From Xestospongia bergquistia (Eukaryota > Porifera > Demospongiae > Haplosclerida > Petrosiidae), in NCBI GenBank assembly GCA_963965975.1, contig OZ014425.1, positions 191,001-255,000 of the forward strand: 64,000 nt of DNA, given 5' to 3'. Numbering within the stretch: the stretch's first letter is position 1; each line of letters begins with the position of its first letter. Made by a program: the position numbers and the translations under genes. Under the pieces are notes generated by a model. That model searched no databases and was not told where the DNA came from. It saw only the letters and a program-made list of their open reading frames with translations. Shown here in pieces: positions 1 to 13,442 of this stretch.

Positions 1-93
1 GTTTCAAGCGAGTAGGGGGCGGAGACTGGTGATAAAATAAAACGAGAATATACGAGAGTGTACGAACACCCACGTGGTAAATGAAGGACAGAG

Positions 94-3000
94 ATGCCAA
101 GGAAGAAAGTTGACAACAGAATAAGAGTGCTAGTTGAAAATGGCGTCTCTCTTCGTCAGAGAACGTTGTTTGTTATTGTAGGAGACAAAGCTAGAGATCA
201 GGTACATAATATGGAGAGTACACGTTATATATTCCCATCACAACAGGTGGTTATTTTACACCACATGTTATCCAAAGCTGTTATTGGTAATCGTCCTAGT
301 GTGTTGTGGTGTTATAAAAGAGACCTTGGATTTAGTACTCACAGAAAGAAAAGAATGAAACAATTACAACGAAAGAAGCGAAGTGGAACAAGTGATGTTC
401 AAGAGGACAATCCTTTTGAATTATTTATATCAGCTACAAGTATACGTTATTGTTATTATTCAGAGACACACAGAATTCTTGGCAATACATATGGAATGTG
501 TATATTACAGGTCATTAATATATATACTCTAATATTAAATTATATTTGTTCTTTTTAGGATTTTGAAGCAATAACTCCTAACCTGCTAGCCCGTACAGTA
601 GAGACAGTTGAAGGGGGTGGAGTTATTGCTATTTTATTACGTAGTATGACATCATTAAAGCAGTTATATACTATGGTAATGGATGTGCATGCTCGCTATC
701 GAACTGAAGCTCATCAAGAAGTCATATGCCGTTTCAATGAAAGGTTAAGTCATGTGACTGTCATGTGATCCATTACTTTATTCAGTAGGTTCCTCCTCTC
801 TCTTGCTTGCTGTCCTCATTGTTTAGTAATTGATGATCAACTCAATATTTTACCAATAACATCACATATGCTCTCTATTGAGCCGGTAGCTCCACAGTCA
901 AAGGTAGCTCCACCCACTTATTCTATAATTAATTTTTATTTTAGTCTGATGCCAAATCTCCTGATATTCAGGAACTTGAAGCATTAAAACAATCATTACA
1001 AGATACTCAACCTGTTGGATCATTGATATCGTGTGCTACTACTCTAGATCAAGCTAAAGCTATCTTAAAATGTATTGAGGCCATTTCAGAGAAAACCCTT
1101 CGTAGTACTGTTGCTATGACAGCCAGTCGTGGGCGTGGCAAGAGTGCTGCATTGGGTCTAGCTATTGCAGGAGCTGTTGCATTTAGGTACTCAATTAATT
1201 CTTTATTATTATTATTATTAAAGGTTCACTCTTTAGTTACTCCAACATTTTTGTAACCAGCCCGTCACCTGAAAACTTAAAGACGTTATTTGAGTTTCTC
1301 TTAAAAGGATTTGATGCTCTAGGTTATCAAGAACATGAAGATTATGATGTGATACAATCAACAAATCCAGAGTTTAATAAAGCTATTGTTCGCATCAATA
1401 TTTATCATGATCATCGTCAAACTGTCCAGTACATCCATCCAGCTGATAGTCATAAGTTGGAACAAGCAGAACTTGTATGTATTGATGAGGCTGCCGCTAT
1501 ACCTCTGCCTCTTGTTAAGAGATTACTGGGTCCATATCTTGTATTTCTTGCTTCTACTATTAATGGTTATGAAGGAACTGGACGATCTTTATCATTAAAA
1601 CTCTTAGAGCAGCTGAGACAACAGAGTTGTTTAACAGGAGAGAAAACTATAGGTAACTATTTAACTCAATGTGACTTTTATTTTCTTTATATACTAGGAC
1701 GAGTACTTCGTGAGGTCTCTCTCTCTGAACCAATACGATATGCTCCAGGAGACCCTGTTGAACAATGGCTGTATGATCTTCTGTGTCTTAATGCTGCTAA
1801 TATTCCTCGTATTATTACAGGGTGTCCCCCACCACAAGACTGTGAACTGTAAGCCACACCCAGTAATTTCACTATTAAAATTTTAACCCTTTAGGTATTA
1901 CGTTAATAGAGATACCTTGTTCTGTTATCACAAAGCATCTGAACTATTTCTACATAATATAATGTCATTATATGTAGCATCACATTATAAGAATACTCCT
2001 AATGATCTCCAACTATTATCAGATGCACCTGCTCATCATATCTTTGTACTAGTCCCGTCTATTACCAGCGACCAGACATTGTTACCTGATATATTATGTG
2101 TGTTACAGGTAAATGGATAGATAGATATGCAAATGGATGAATGAATGAATATAGAATGGACAACTTATTTAGGTTTGTTTGGAAGGCGAGATTTCAAAGC
2201 CATCCATTTTAAAAGGACTGTCGCAGGGAAAGAGAGCATCTGGTGACCTCATTCCTTGGACAATATCACAACAGGTACCGTATCTACTTTATGTCACGCC
2301 CCTTTTAATTACTTATTTAGTTTGTTGATCATGACTTTCCAAGTTTATCTGGTGCTAGAATTGTTCGTATTGCAACTCATCCTGACCTTCAAGGGGTCTG
2401 TTATCATTATCACACTTGTCACATTCACCTTCTCCCTCACTACAGATGGGCTATGGGTCAAGAACATTACAACTTTTATTGGATTATTACGAAGGGAAGT
2501 TCCCCAGTTTGAATGAGGATAACAAGGAAGCCCCTGTTCAATTGGGCACTGAAGTAGTACATATCGTAGTAATTAATAACCATTCTTAATTCCACCCATT
2601 TAGATGGAGTCCAACTTACAGACAGAGAGTATTAAACCTCGTTGTAATCTACCTCCATTGCTTACAAAATTAAGTGAAAGACCAGCTGAACAACTTGACT
2701 ATCTTGGAGTATCATTTGGTCTAACAGGGCCATTACTCAAGTAGGTGATCTAATATAAAGGGTGTGGCTATTATTTTGAATTAAAGATTTTGGAAAAGAG
2801 CTGGTTATGTTCCTGTGTACCTACGTCAAACACCAGTATGTTATTGTGATCATTTGATATGTCATGTGATTTCTCTAGAATGAACTTACAGGAGAACACT
2901 CATGTATAATGCTACGTACATTAGAAACATCAACCATTAACAAATCTTGGTTAGCAGACTACAATAAAGGTAGTCTTCATGTTCTTTTGTCTTTGACTAT

Positions 3001-3996
3001 CTATTTATAAATAACTATAGATTTTTGTCGACGCTTTGTATCACTTCTTTCATATCAATTTCGCGAGTTTTCTCCACATTTATCTCTGTCTCTTCTTTCT
3101 AATAAAATAAAAGATGACAGCTCTGCGTTATCGCTGTCTCATGATGAACTAAAAAACCTGTTTAACCCGTATGATCTGAAACGATTAGAGTTATACTCCC
3201 GTAACATGGCTGATCATCATCTTATAACTGACCTTATAACACCTTGTAAGTGTGTCATCTATCTGTCCATTTAATGAATTATATATCCATTTTATAGTAG
3301 GCAGGCTTTATTTTTCTAACAAGACTCCCTTCTCTTTATCAGCTATTCAATCAGTATGTTATATATGTAAATGTACACATGATAGTCTCATACTCAGGCT
3401 ATCCTCCTGGGATTGGGTCTACAACACAAGTCATTGGAGACATTGGAAGTACTGTATCTATATATCTGATCCCATTATCATATCTTCTTTATAGAAAGAA
3501 TTGGATTTACCTGTTAGTCAAATAATGGGCCTTTATAATAGAATGATACGAAAGTTTGTACAACTATTTACAAAGCTACAGGAAGAGGCAGTTGATAAGG
3601 TGTTACCCACGTCTTCTTTGCCCTCTGTTGAGATTAAGCCGTTAAAGAAAGGAATGGAGGAGGAGCTTGAAATAGCTGGGAAAGAAGTTATTGAGAAACA
3701 AACAGCTATGCTTCAAGATATGGATTTATCGGAGTGAGTTGGATGTGGTATGTGGGTGGAGATTATTTCAAATTATTAGGTTTGCTATATTGGGGAAAGA
3801 AGCTGAGTGGCAGACTGTATTGTTGTCTGGTAAAGAGATGGGTGTGGTCAGTGTTGCTAGGTGAGTCAGACATAACAGGAACTATACACTAATGGACTAT
3901 TGTTATCTTAGAGCTCCTAAGAGGAAGAAAGAAGCAGATAAGACAACTAATGAAAGTGGCAGACCAATTAAGAAATCTAAAAAACACAAACATTAA
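94..3996 (+). CDS. NAT10: RNA cytidine acetyltransferase (NAT10/Kre33 family)
   Basis: Nucleolar enzyme that makes N4-acetylcytidine in 18S rRNA and some tRNAs, using ATP and acetyl-CoA (established for the family). The exons join into one full-length protein. It starts MPRKKVDNRIRVLVENGVS, which matches the family N-terminus. It carries a Walker A-type loop ASRGRGKSAALG (about 1115-1155), the helicase-like segment CIDEAAAIPLPLVKRLLGPY (about 1480), the GNAT acetyl-CoA loop LQGMGYGS (about 2390-2465), and a C-terminal tRNA-binding region followed by a lysine-rich tail ending KKSKKHKH. The ATG at 94 is the first in frame. About a dozen introns of 50-200 bases interrupt it; the intron near 2110-2172 is filled with a degenerate TGGA repeat. 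No broken exon was seen. Sixty bases separate its stop from the ATG of the PI3-kinase on the same strand. Confidence 0.95.
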
Positions 3997-4055
3997 AGCA
4001 TTATATCAAAGGGTTAAAATATTTTAATGAGGGTGTGGCTGGTTGGTATTTTGTA

Positions 4056-7000
4056 ATGGCAGAAAAAGCCTTCGCTTTTTGGCAAGAAAAAGAGAAAGAA
4101 GTATTCGATTCTGGTCATCAAAGAGGTCGTCTTCGTCCACTTTCGAATTCTAAATCTGTTGATTCCGATAACAAAACGTTCCCAAGAGATAATTCGTCTG
4201 CTATAGTAACACGGACTGAGCTTGACTCGAGTGAACTATACAGACCACTTGGACCTCCTAGACGTGACCAGAGACCTCACAGCATTTCTGTCCTACCTCC
4301 CAACCGGAGCAATACTCCTGCTAAGCCTACTACATCCTTCTTACCTCAACCTCCAGTAGTTGAAGAAGATACCAATAATCCCTCAATTACACAGACATCA
4401 CAATCTGCTCCATCAACATTGGAAACTCGTAAAAGCAGTTGGTCTTGGAAGAAACCTGTTAAACCACGTCATCAGTCGTTAGCTTCTCGTGGTTTTGTCA
4501 GTTACTTGGATGGTCCAATAGAAAATCAGGTAAGAAGTCACTTACCCACTAAAGGTTGCTATGGTAACAAATTTTATAGCATATATCAATGGAAGAGTCA
4601 GAAGAGGGACCTGGTTCTGTAAGCCACACCTACTAATTATCATCTATTGTATTATTTTATTGTGCAGTATTTAATACGTTCTAGTCCAGTTGTTACAAGA
4701 CCCACAAGAGCTCGAGTTTCAAGTTTAAAGGAGATTACAATACAACAACATTTCAGAGACAAACAAGTTCTCTATGATCATTTTGATACGGAAATACAAG
4801 ACTTTTGGGACATGGTCTTTCGGTAAGACTGCATACTAAACAGCCACACCCCCTATTATTTTGATATTATTAGAATTGCTGGTGATACTAAGAACAAACA
4901 AACATACTTGATGAGTCCTACAATATCACGTTATAAACCTCAACCTCGTGGTTCTCTATTATCACGTGACTTTTCTCTTAAATCTAAACTCCCTTCTCGT
5001 ATTACAATGGCCGTGGAAACAGGTCTTGTTTTAAAAGGAACTGATACTGCAATTGCAATACAATGTAAAAGTGAGTTATGTGTCCATTTTTGAATCATGC
5101 ATACAATTTATGCGTCTATTTATGTGTTTATATTCTCACACAAAATGTAATTGTAATGTTATTGTATTTGTTTAGGTACAGGAACAGTCCAAGAAGCCAT
5201 TGAAGAGATATTAGCGATGGCTGAACATAACCACACTTCATCACATCTAACTCTCTCTCACTCAGATAATTATCAACTTAAAATATGTGGCAAAGATGAG
5301 TATATGGATGGGTACGCCTCTATAATTAACCACTAATAATAATAATTTATTTACATAGTGATCGCTGTTTACTAGACTTTGAATATATTCATCATTGTAT
5401 CAAGTTAGCAATACCAGCACATGTTGTACTAGTAGAACATAACTTAGTTAAACATATTGTTTTTCAACAAGTTAGTTCTATAATCAATAGTATTTTATAT
5501 ATTATATCTCTTATTAGAGTCCTGCTACATTTCAGTCTCCTTCCATATCTTTTGGCCACACCCTCTCAAAGCAAGACCTTAATAGTTTGTATGATAGTTA
5601 TATTACTAAGGATGAAGAGTTTCGTATGCAAATGGCCACACCTCCTATTAATTATACTCGACATTATCAACGTATTAGTGCCTGTGTTAAATTATTATGT
5701 GAAAGAATTGGTTTTATTGAACCACTTTGTCTATCTGAGGCAATGTTTAATTTGAGAAGAGCTTGTTGTTCAGGAATGGGCCGAGTTAGCATAGCACTTG
5801 ATGTAAGTATTAATAGGATGACAAGTCATCTCTCCTTTTCTCTCTCAACACATACAGATGGAGACTATAGATGAAGAATGGACTAGCATTACTCCCACAC
5901 AATTACAACAACAAGAAGAAAATGCTTCACAAGATGTTATACATGCATTGACAGTGTTACTATCAGCTGTTCAAACTACAGTTGAAACATATTGTCGAGT
6001 AACACATACTGAATATGAACCAGTTTGGATAAAACTAAGAGAGACAAATAATGTAGAAATAGTAGATTTGGAACAAAAACTTCGTGTTAGAATGTGCGCA
6101 TTACATCGTGTGCCTACTCAAGAATTATGCAAGTGAGACTTAAGTTTATTATCATGAGATGTTATAATTTATTTATTGACAATAATAGCTACAATTCATT
6201 TCAAGTTGAAGTATGTGTTTATCATGGAGGTCAGTCAATTTGTAAAAGAGTATTCTCTCCTCAAGCTAAATTGACCCGTGGGTTTTTCCCAACCATTTCT
6301 TGGAACAAATGGTTAGTACATACCATAAAATGATAACCATCTCTTTATCTCCCTCATCAACATCATTATCATCAGGATGAACACGTACATAGGTCTTTCT
6401 CATTTACCTCGTGAAGCTAGAATGTGTTTTACCTTATATGGTCTGTTGCCATCCCCTGGAGGACGAGATTATAAACCAGTTAAAGAGCCTATTGTATGGA
6501 CATCACTAAGACTATTTTCCTCCCGAGGGTAAATATTTGCTAATAAATTTAACTACCATTAATTATTTAATTATAGCCAATTAATTGCGGGGCTACAGTT
6601 ATTGGGTATGTGGAGGGCAGAGACCCCAGCTGATCCAATTGATACTACTTTTAACCCAATAATGGACAGGAAGAGTATTGTATTAGAGGTTAATTTATAG
6701 TTATTAATGCCACACCCATTATAATGATTGGTATTTTAGGTTTATTTTGAAGATTACAATTATATTCTGGATAAATCAACATCATCTACTTCTGTGAAAT
6801 TGTAAGTGTAACATTGGTTACTATGGTAACTGTCCATTCTGTATTAGGATGTCTCGCTCACCTCGACCTTCCCCTCCTCCAGCTATTACTAGAAATTTAG
6901 AAGACTTGGCAAAGAAAGACAGATTTGATAGGTATTTTAATTGAATCGATATTATCATATAAAGCCACACCCATAATTATTAGGTTAACTAAAGATGAAC

Positions 7001-10000
7001 TTGGTTTAGTATGGACAAATCGTTTTTCTGCTCCCACTTTATTAGCCAAATATTGCAGGGGCCTACCCATTCTTCTCCAAGCTGTCCCTCATTGGCACAC
7101 AGAAGACTTAAATATAATTCATTACCTATTATCACAATGGCATTCACCTAATGATGAACCGTCATTTGGTTTAGAGCTACTAGATCCACAATATGCAGAC
7201 AATCTAGTACGTACTGTAGCTACTAATATCTTAAATGGACTCTCTGAAGATGATTTCATTGACTTATTACCTCAACTAGTACAGGTATGAATTAATGTAA
7301 TAGTATGAGTATGAGACTAGAACTGGTATGGGTTTTAGGATAAATGCATGGTATAGGTCTAAGCCTAGACTAGCATAGGTCTCAGTCCAAATATCTTCTT
7401 CTAGTCATTAAAATATGATACATACATGTCCTCTCCAATGTCAAATCTTTTACTTTGTAAAGTGAGTACCTCACCTCGAATTGCTCACTATCTCTATTGG
7501 TAAGCCCCACCTCTGACCACACCCATTCAATTAATACTTAACAATAGGACCCTCCTCCCTCTTACATCTGACCCTCATTTTGGTTGGTTATATGACATAT
7601 TATTATGTGCTGTACAATGTTCTTGTGGCGAGGAGATGGCAACAGAATTAACACAACAATCTGAATTAATTCACAAGTTGTCTGATGTAGCGACGTCAGT
7701 AAAGGCAGCTAGAGATCCTCAGCGTCAAACTACTTTAGTTCATGAGCTCCAAAGTCTCTCGTCTACTCTTCCTCCAGTATTTCGACTCCCATTGAATCCT
7801 GCCCTTCAATGTTGTGACATAGATATTGAGGTACTTGTGACTTATCTTGTATATTTGTAGTATATTTCTGTATATTTTTATAGAACTGTTCCTTTTTTAA
7901 TTCTAAAACTGTTCCGCTCAAACTAGCCTTCAGAACTGCTGATCCATACGCTAACAATATTGATGTTATGTTTAAGGTTAGATAAATAAAATAATGTTAG
8001 ATAAATAAATTTAACATATAGGCTGGTGATGATCTAAGACAAGATATGTTAGCACTCCAGTTAATTCGTCTGATGGACAAGATTTGGTTAAGAGCTGGAC
8101 TAGATCTTCGACTGATAACATATCAAGTTTTATCAACTGGCGAAGATCAAGGTATGATAGAATTGGTCACAGAGAGTGCTACATTACGTCAAATTCAAAC
8201 TGAACATGGTCTCACTGGTTCTTTTAAAGACAAACCATTATCAGAATGGTTAATGAGATATAATTCATCTGATTTAGATTGGAAACAGGTAATTGTTATT
8301 GTTCAGTCTTGATAATGTTCTGTTTATTTCACCTATTATTCTCTTTATTTATCTATTGTTACTATTTATTCATCCATTATTCCCTTTATTTACTGTTTAT
8401 TCATCCATTATTCTCTTTATTTATCTATTGTTACTGTTTATTCATCCATTATTCTCTTTATTTATCTATTGTTACTGTTTATTCATCCATTATTCCCTTT
8501 ATTTACTGTTTATTCATCCATTACAGGCTACAGAGAACTTCACTCATTCATGTGCTGGCTATTGTGTTGCTACATATGTACTGGGAATATGTGATAGACA
8601 TAATGATAATATTATGGTCAGAAAATCAGGACATATGTTTCATATTGACTTTGGTCGTATCCTTGGTAACGCTCAAATGTTTGGATCAATTAAAAGAGAC
8701 AGAGTCCCCTTTGTTCTCACACCTGATATGGCCTATGTTATCAATGCTGGAGATAAACCATCTGTTCGATTTCAAAAGTTCACTGATTTATGTTGTAATG
8801 CTTTTAATGAATTACGAAAACACTCTCATCTTTTCTTAAGTCTCCTCTCCTTGGTAAGCCACACCTACCAATTATACTTTTACATAAGTTTTAGTTACTA
8901 TCCAGTAATATACCAGAATTATCATCAGTTGATGATATTCAATTTGTAAGAGATGCTTTATTGCCTCAAGCTACGGATGATGAAGCAACTTATCACTTCA
9001 CAAAGTATGGAATTTACAACTAATGTAATAGATTGTCTCACACACACACACACAGAAATATTGAGGCTAGTCTGGGTACTATTGCTACTCAAATCAATTT
9101 TTTTATTCATAATTTGGCCCAATTCAAATTCTCCTCTGTTCCTGTAATACAAGGTTTGCTATCTTTCTCTCCGACGTCTCACTCGTAAGTCAATAATATA
9201 TCTAAATTTTCACTTCATCTCTTTTAGTATTGCTACTGATGGTAAAATACAAGCTGCTATTGTTGTAGCTTATCATATGAAATACTATCCAGAAAAATAT
9301 ATAGTGAGTGAAACCACGCCCATTTATTAATTAACTCTCTTTAGGTCTATCAAATCCAAGTCAATCGTTGCAATTCATCTATTCAAGACTCTATTATCTT
9401 TCGACGATATAGTGAATTTGATGAACTTCATAACAAGTTAACTGAATGTTTTCCTAATGAAGAACTACCTCAATTACCAAGAAAGAAATATCTACCTGGT
9501 CGCTCTTATGCTCAAGAAGTATATAACTAACTGAAGCATTTGCTATAATTACTTTAATGTTTTGTCGTAGACATCTGAGAAAAGACGAGAAGGACTTAAT
9601 GAATATCTGGAGTCTTTATTGAAAATGGAAGTTCATATTTCAGAATCTGATATTGTTTATACATTTCTACATTGTCTTTTGAGAGATCAACAAGATCTTA
9701 GAACAATGAGAGAAGGTAAGAAGAAAATCAGAAATCAGTATACTCTCTCTCTCTCTCCCTCACACACACATGAACACATTGTAGAAGAACAAATAGCCTC
9801 GGAAACAATAACGGGAAAAGTCAAGTTGGATCTCCGTTATCATGAAGATCAAAAACGTCTTTCGGTTATGGTACAACATGCTAGAGAGCTAGTACCTCGT
9901 GAAGGGGCGGAGTCAACTGATCCTTATGTCAAGCTTTACTTGTTACCTGATCCTCAGAAAACAACAAAAAAGAAAACAAAAATAGCACGAAAAACATTAA

Positions 10001-10267
10001 ATCCAACTTACAATGAAACTGTGAGTACTATCATTTCACTATACATCCATTTTTATATTATATGTGTCCATTTAGTTGTCTTATAATTTAACTCCTTTTG
10101 ACCTACGTAGTCGTTGTCTACAGTTGACAGTTTGGGATGCTAGTAGTTTATTAAGTAAAGAATGTTTGGGGTGTGTCTTAATTGAATTACAACCAATTTA
10201 TCGGGAACTTACTCGTGGATTTGTGTCTTGGTTTGAATTACAACCTGCTTCACTAATTAATAGATAA
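4056..10267 (+). CDS. PIK3C2: Class II phosphatidylinositol 3-kinase (PIK3C2 family)
   Basis: Lipid kinase that makes PI3P and PI(3,4)P2 on endosomes and at the plasma membrane. Order of domains: proline/serine-rich N-terminal region (exon 1); Ras-binding-like region (about 4.7-5.3 kb); C2 (about 6.2-6.8 kb); helical PIK domain (about 7.0-7.3 kb onward); kinase domain with the catalytic loop [10 protein letters not shown] and activation segment [10 protein letters not shown] (about 8.6 kb); PX domain with [14 protein letters not shown] (about 9.4 kb); C-terminal C2 with [14 protein letters not shown] (about 9.9 kb). The C-terminal PX-C2 pair is diagnostic of class II. The first ATG is 4056 ([15 protein letters not shown]); the frame is open further upstream to 4035, but only through a GTG. 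Stop follows LQPASLINR. About 20 short introns. Which vertebrate paralogue is closest (alpha, beta, gamma) cannot be told; a single ancestral-type gene is likely. Confidence 0.95.
8330..8526 (+). repeat. Intronic minisatellite in the PI3-kinase gene
   Basis: Degenerate tandem repeat filling an intron just before the exon that encodes the catalytic loop. The phrase TTCATCCATT recurs with starts near 8370, 8401, 8442, 8483 and 8514, so the period is 41 or 31 bases. The last copy abuts the acceptor CCATTACAG. The open frames across it are read-through of the intron. Confidence 0.85.
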
Positions 10268-10433
10268 TTGAGGGGGGAAATGTGTGCTAATATATTTTAT
10301 AATGAGTTTATTTTTTATCGTAATCATTATAATTATTAAAACAATATTCATTAATAATATTAAAGTTAAGATTATCATAATAGTTACTATTCTTTTGGGG
10401 GAGTGGCTGTTCAGTTTGCACTGTTTGCAGAAT

Positions 10434-12326
10434 ATGGCTCAAAAATTGGACTTGTACAGAAACTGGGTCAGTTTCATCTATTCCTATGACGTCATATTTT
10501 TATCATTGTATTTCTTCCCGCCAGTTTGCTGTCTTCCTGCTTGGTACTATTAATAATCTTCCATATGTTGTTGTAAACTCGTCTGCTAAAGTCTTGGCTA
10601 CCAGGTAATGGATCACGTGATTATCATGTTAACTTCTTGTTATAATAATTATAGCTTTGATAAAGATAATTTAGTGACATTAGTTATGTTTGCTAATGTT
10701 GCTTTTGGACTGGTTGCAAAAGGTATACTATAGTATGGTACATCTAGTATATGCCACACCCATTGACCACACCCATTTAGGTAGTAACACTTTACTATCA
10801 TTTACAAAATTTCCATTTTGGATACGATTTGTAATTAATGGCTGTTTAATGGCAATTGGTAAGTGATGTAACTCCACCTACCTAAATAAATTAAACAATA
10901 TTACTAGGATTGCTGGGCGTGGCTTTTGCACCTAATTTTTGGATTGCATTAGTTGCCATAGTATTTGCAGGATGTAGTGCAACATTTGGAGAGAAGTATG
11001 TCATCAAAGCAGACACACATGCACAATAATTCTCATAGTTTAACATTAGGGTATCTACATAATTATCCTAAGGAGTTAGTTAATGCTTGGTCCAGTGGTA
11101 CAGGAATGGCTGGTGTATTAGGAGCACTCCTCTATATTGGACTATGTAAGAACCAACTGATAATTTGTGACTGATTTTATTGTTTTACTTTAGCTTGTAT
11201 TGCAGAGAGCACTGTTGTCAAAACATTTGGTCAATTTTCATATTTTGATCCTCAATCTAAAGCATATGCTACTGAACTCAAAGATATAAACCGGTCTGTC
11301 CAGTTTGACATGTTAAATGTTACAAATTTATTAGATTTGTGTTCTTGGGTACATTACCAATTGTGCTGGTCTACTGGATCTCATATTTTGTCTTACTCAA
11401 GGCACCACCCCCTCAACATGATGAATCAGAGCCATTGTTATATGATAAGAAAACTAAAAGTTTGTCACATGACATCATATGACATCACATGACATCACTT
11501 TAGTACAAGAAGAGTGCTCAATTAATAGTACAGAAACACTTGTTTTATCTGAGGGGCGTGTCCACAAGCTATTGCGTTGTTTTAGAATTACCTTCTTTTT
11601 ATCTATTAATGTAAGTCTGTTATCTCATAATATTATCACTAATAATGGTATTTCTAATTATGTAGATTTCTTTAGTATATTTTTTTGAATATGTATGTCG
11701 GGGATTTGCTGCTAAATCACGTCCTAAGGTGAGATAATAGTGGGTGGAGCTTAGTTATCTATTTCTTTTATGTAGAATGAATACTATATTAGTGAACTTC
11801 ATTGTCCAGAACTATATGCATCAATACAGTTATGTTATCAGGTATTATGGCCACACATCCTATAATTAATTTTTTTGTACATAGGCTGGTGTATTTGTCT
11901 CTAGGTCGTCAGTCCAGTTAGTCCAGATTAGACGAGTTGAAATATTAACTATTTTACAATTTATTAACATGATTATATGGATCTTACAAGCATGGGTAAG
12001 CTAGATTAGTGGGTGGAGTCAATAATGATAAACCCCTCCCCTATTTATAGTGGAAGTTTCTACCTGTTTACATTCTACCTTTATATATGATATATGTTGG
12101 TTTACTTGGAGGTAATTAATATTAATAATTTTGTTCATAATTAACATTAATAATTATAGGAGCATCATATGTAAATATATTTTATTTACTGAGAACAGAG
12201 AAAAAATTTCCTGATAAAGATCGTGAACTGTGTATTAATTTAACAGGAATGTGGATCACAATGGGTATTTTATTAGGAACATCATTTCCTATATTATTAT
12301 TTAATACTTTATTTCAAGACAAATAA
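10434..12326 (+). CDS. CLN3: Battenin (CLN3 lysosomal membrane protein)
   Basis: Multipass late-endosomal/lysosomal membrane protein; the vertebrate gene is mutated in juvenile Batten disease and its product is required for glycerophosphodiester clearance. Exon 1 reads MAQKLDLYRNW; removing a 58-base intron (10467-10524) joins it to FAVFLLGTINNLPYVVVNSS, which lines up with the CLN3 first membrane segment. Later exons give the family signature YPKELVNAWSSGTGMAGVLG (about 11070-11130), matching the human segment with WSSGTG, and several hydrophobic helices. The last exon ends GILLGTSFPILLFNTLFQDK with the stop at 12324-12326. The start is chosen because the intron-joined frame resembles the family; a longer 5' exon cannot be excluded. 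The 3' end has been copied twice downstream. Confidence 0.92.
10487..10494. promoter_or_regulatory. Palindromic CRE-type site in CLN3 intron 1
   Basis: A perfect TGACGTCA, the consensus for ATF/CREB bZIP dimers, lies inside the 58-base first intron of CLN3, about 50 bases after the start codon. Function is inferred from the motif only. Confidence 0.35.
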
Positions 12327-12402
12327 TATGTTAAATGTGTGAATTATATATTTAATATTATATTAACAAGATATGAAAACATTTGTCACTATATTATTGA
12401 AA

Positions 12403-12490
12403 TGTATATTAGGAGTATTATTTTCTATATTATTATTATTTAGTACTTTATTTAATGAATGATTTGTTAAATGTGTGAGTTATGTAGTTG
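12403..12490 (+). repeat. Decayed copy of the CLN3 3' end
   Basis: About 85 bases align with the CLN3 last coding segment and 3' flank (12263-12349). Both share TTCCTATATTATTATT-like sequence, then AGTACTTTATTT and GTTAAATGTGTGA. Similarity continues into an AACAAGNTATGANAAC phrase. The copy carries substitutions and has no reading frame of its own. It forms the upstream part of the RING-gene duplication unit. Confidence 0.7.
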
Positions 12491-12545
12491 AACAATGTTA
12501 ACAAGTTATGACAACATTCTTATCGGAAGTGATAACTAATACCAT

Positions 12546-12567
12546 TGACGTCAGTTTCATATAAGGT
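12546..12567 (+). promoter_or_regulatory. Likely core promoter of the small RING gene (CRE plus TATA-like)
   Basis: TGACGTCA (12546-12553) is followed by TTTCATATAAGGTCACC, a TATA-like stretch about 50 bases before the ATG at 12611. The downstream pseudogene keeps TATATAAGG but has TGACATCA instead, so the palindromic site is lost there. Confidence 0.45.
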
Positions 12568-12610
12568 CACCTTATCTTTACATAGAGAGTAAGAAAGAAA
12601 AGGAGGCAAT

Positions 12611-13071
12611 ATGACAACTTATAAATCAAACAAAGATGAGGTAAGTATATCTAACAATATTGAAATGTTTAATTCTCTGTTTAGGAATATGATCCTCCTA
12701 TATGTGACTATGAGACTATACATTCTCTAGAGGAAGACTTACCCCCAGATTACTTGGATGCACTAAATTGTCCATTATATGAAGAACTGTGCCATGGAGG
12801 AACACAAAGCAATGGAAATGGCCAGGTACGTGTCTGATATGTTACTATGGTTACCATATTGCCATGGTTATAGGTACTAATATGTGCAGTATGTGATAGT
12901 GTAACTGAAAAGCTGTACTATCGTAACGTCTGGACATGTAGAATACGTCATACAGATATGTGTTATGAATGTGCTGAAGGCAAACCATATTGTCCAGTGT
13001 GTGGTGAAATGAAAGTGCCTCTCCCTATAGCTGATGATGTCCCTCCAATGGAACAGAAAAATAAGAAATAA
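12611..13071 (+). CDS. Small RING-type zinc-finger protein (122 aa), unassigned
   Basis: Three exons (12611-12640, 12685-12825, 12874-13071) encode 122 residues. The N-terminal half is acidic (YDPPICDYETIHSLEEDLPP). The C-terminal half has the spacing C-x2-C-x14-C-x3-H-x3-C-x2-C-x6-C-x2-C, from CAVC to CPVC. This fits a C3HC4 RING finger, although the usual C-G-H core is replaced by CRIRHTDMC. A RING would suggest E3 ubiquitin ligase activity; that is inference. I do not recognise an orthologue. An AATAAA signal lies at 13160. A tandem copy 0.8 kb downstream is broken. Confidence 0.75.
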
Positions 13072-13238
13072 TCATTAAAAATAAAATGTTTTCAAGACAT
13101 ACTATCAAGTAAAAAGTGTTGTTATTTTCTAAACTAAACATGTTTAGTTAAAAGTTTGAAATAAATATAATTATAATAATATAAATTCACATTCTTAACA
13201 AAAGTGATAACTGATACTGTACCATTGAAAAGTAAATT

Positions 13239-13320
13239 GGGTATTTTATTAGGAGCATATTTCCTATACTATTATTATTGAGTACAAATAATGCATTAAA
13301 GGTGTGAAATGTGGTTGAAC
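13239..13320 (+). repeat. Second decayed copy of the CLN3 3' end
   Basis: Starts GGGTATTTTATTAGGAGCAT, nearly the same as the CLN3 last exon from 12263, and runs through TTCCTATACTATTATTATTG and the ATTAAAGGTGTGAAATG flank. It precedes the RING pseudogene just as the first copy precedes the intact RING gene. Confidence 0.7.
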
Positions 13321-13442
13321 AATGTTAACAAGTTATAACAACATTCTTATCAAAAATGATAATGGATATGATACCATTGACATCAGTTTTATATAAGGTC
13401 ACCCTACCTTTAAATAGAGAGTGAGAGAGAAAAGGAGGCAGT

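Noticed and set aside
4035-4055. Seven-residue N-terminal extension of the PI3-kinase
   Set aside because: It would need a GTG start; ATG at 4056 is the natural start.
8279-8949. Two overlapping hydrophobic frames (possible membrane protein)
   Set aside because: Read-through of a PI3K intron minisatellite into the kinase exon; the exon begins at GCTACAGAG (8527).
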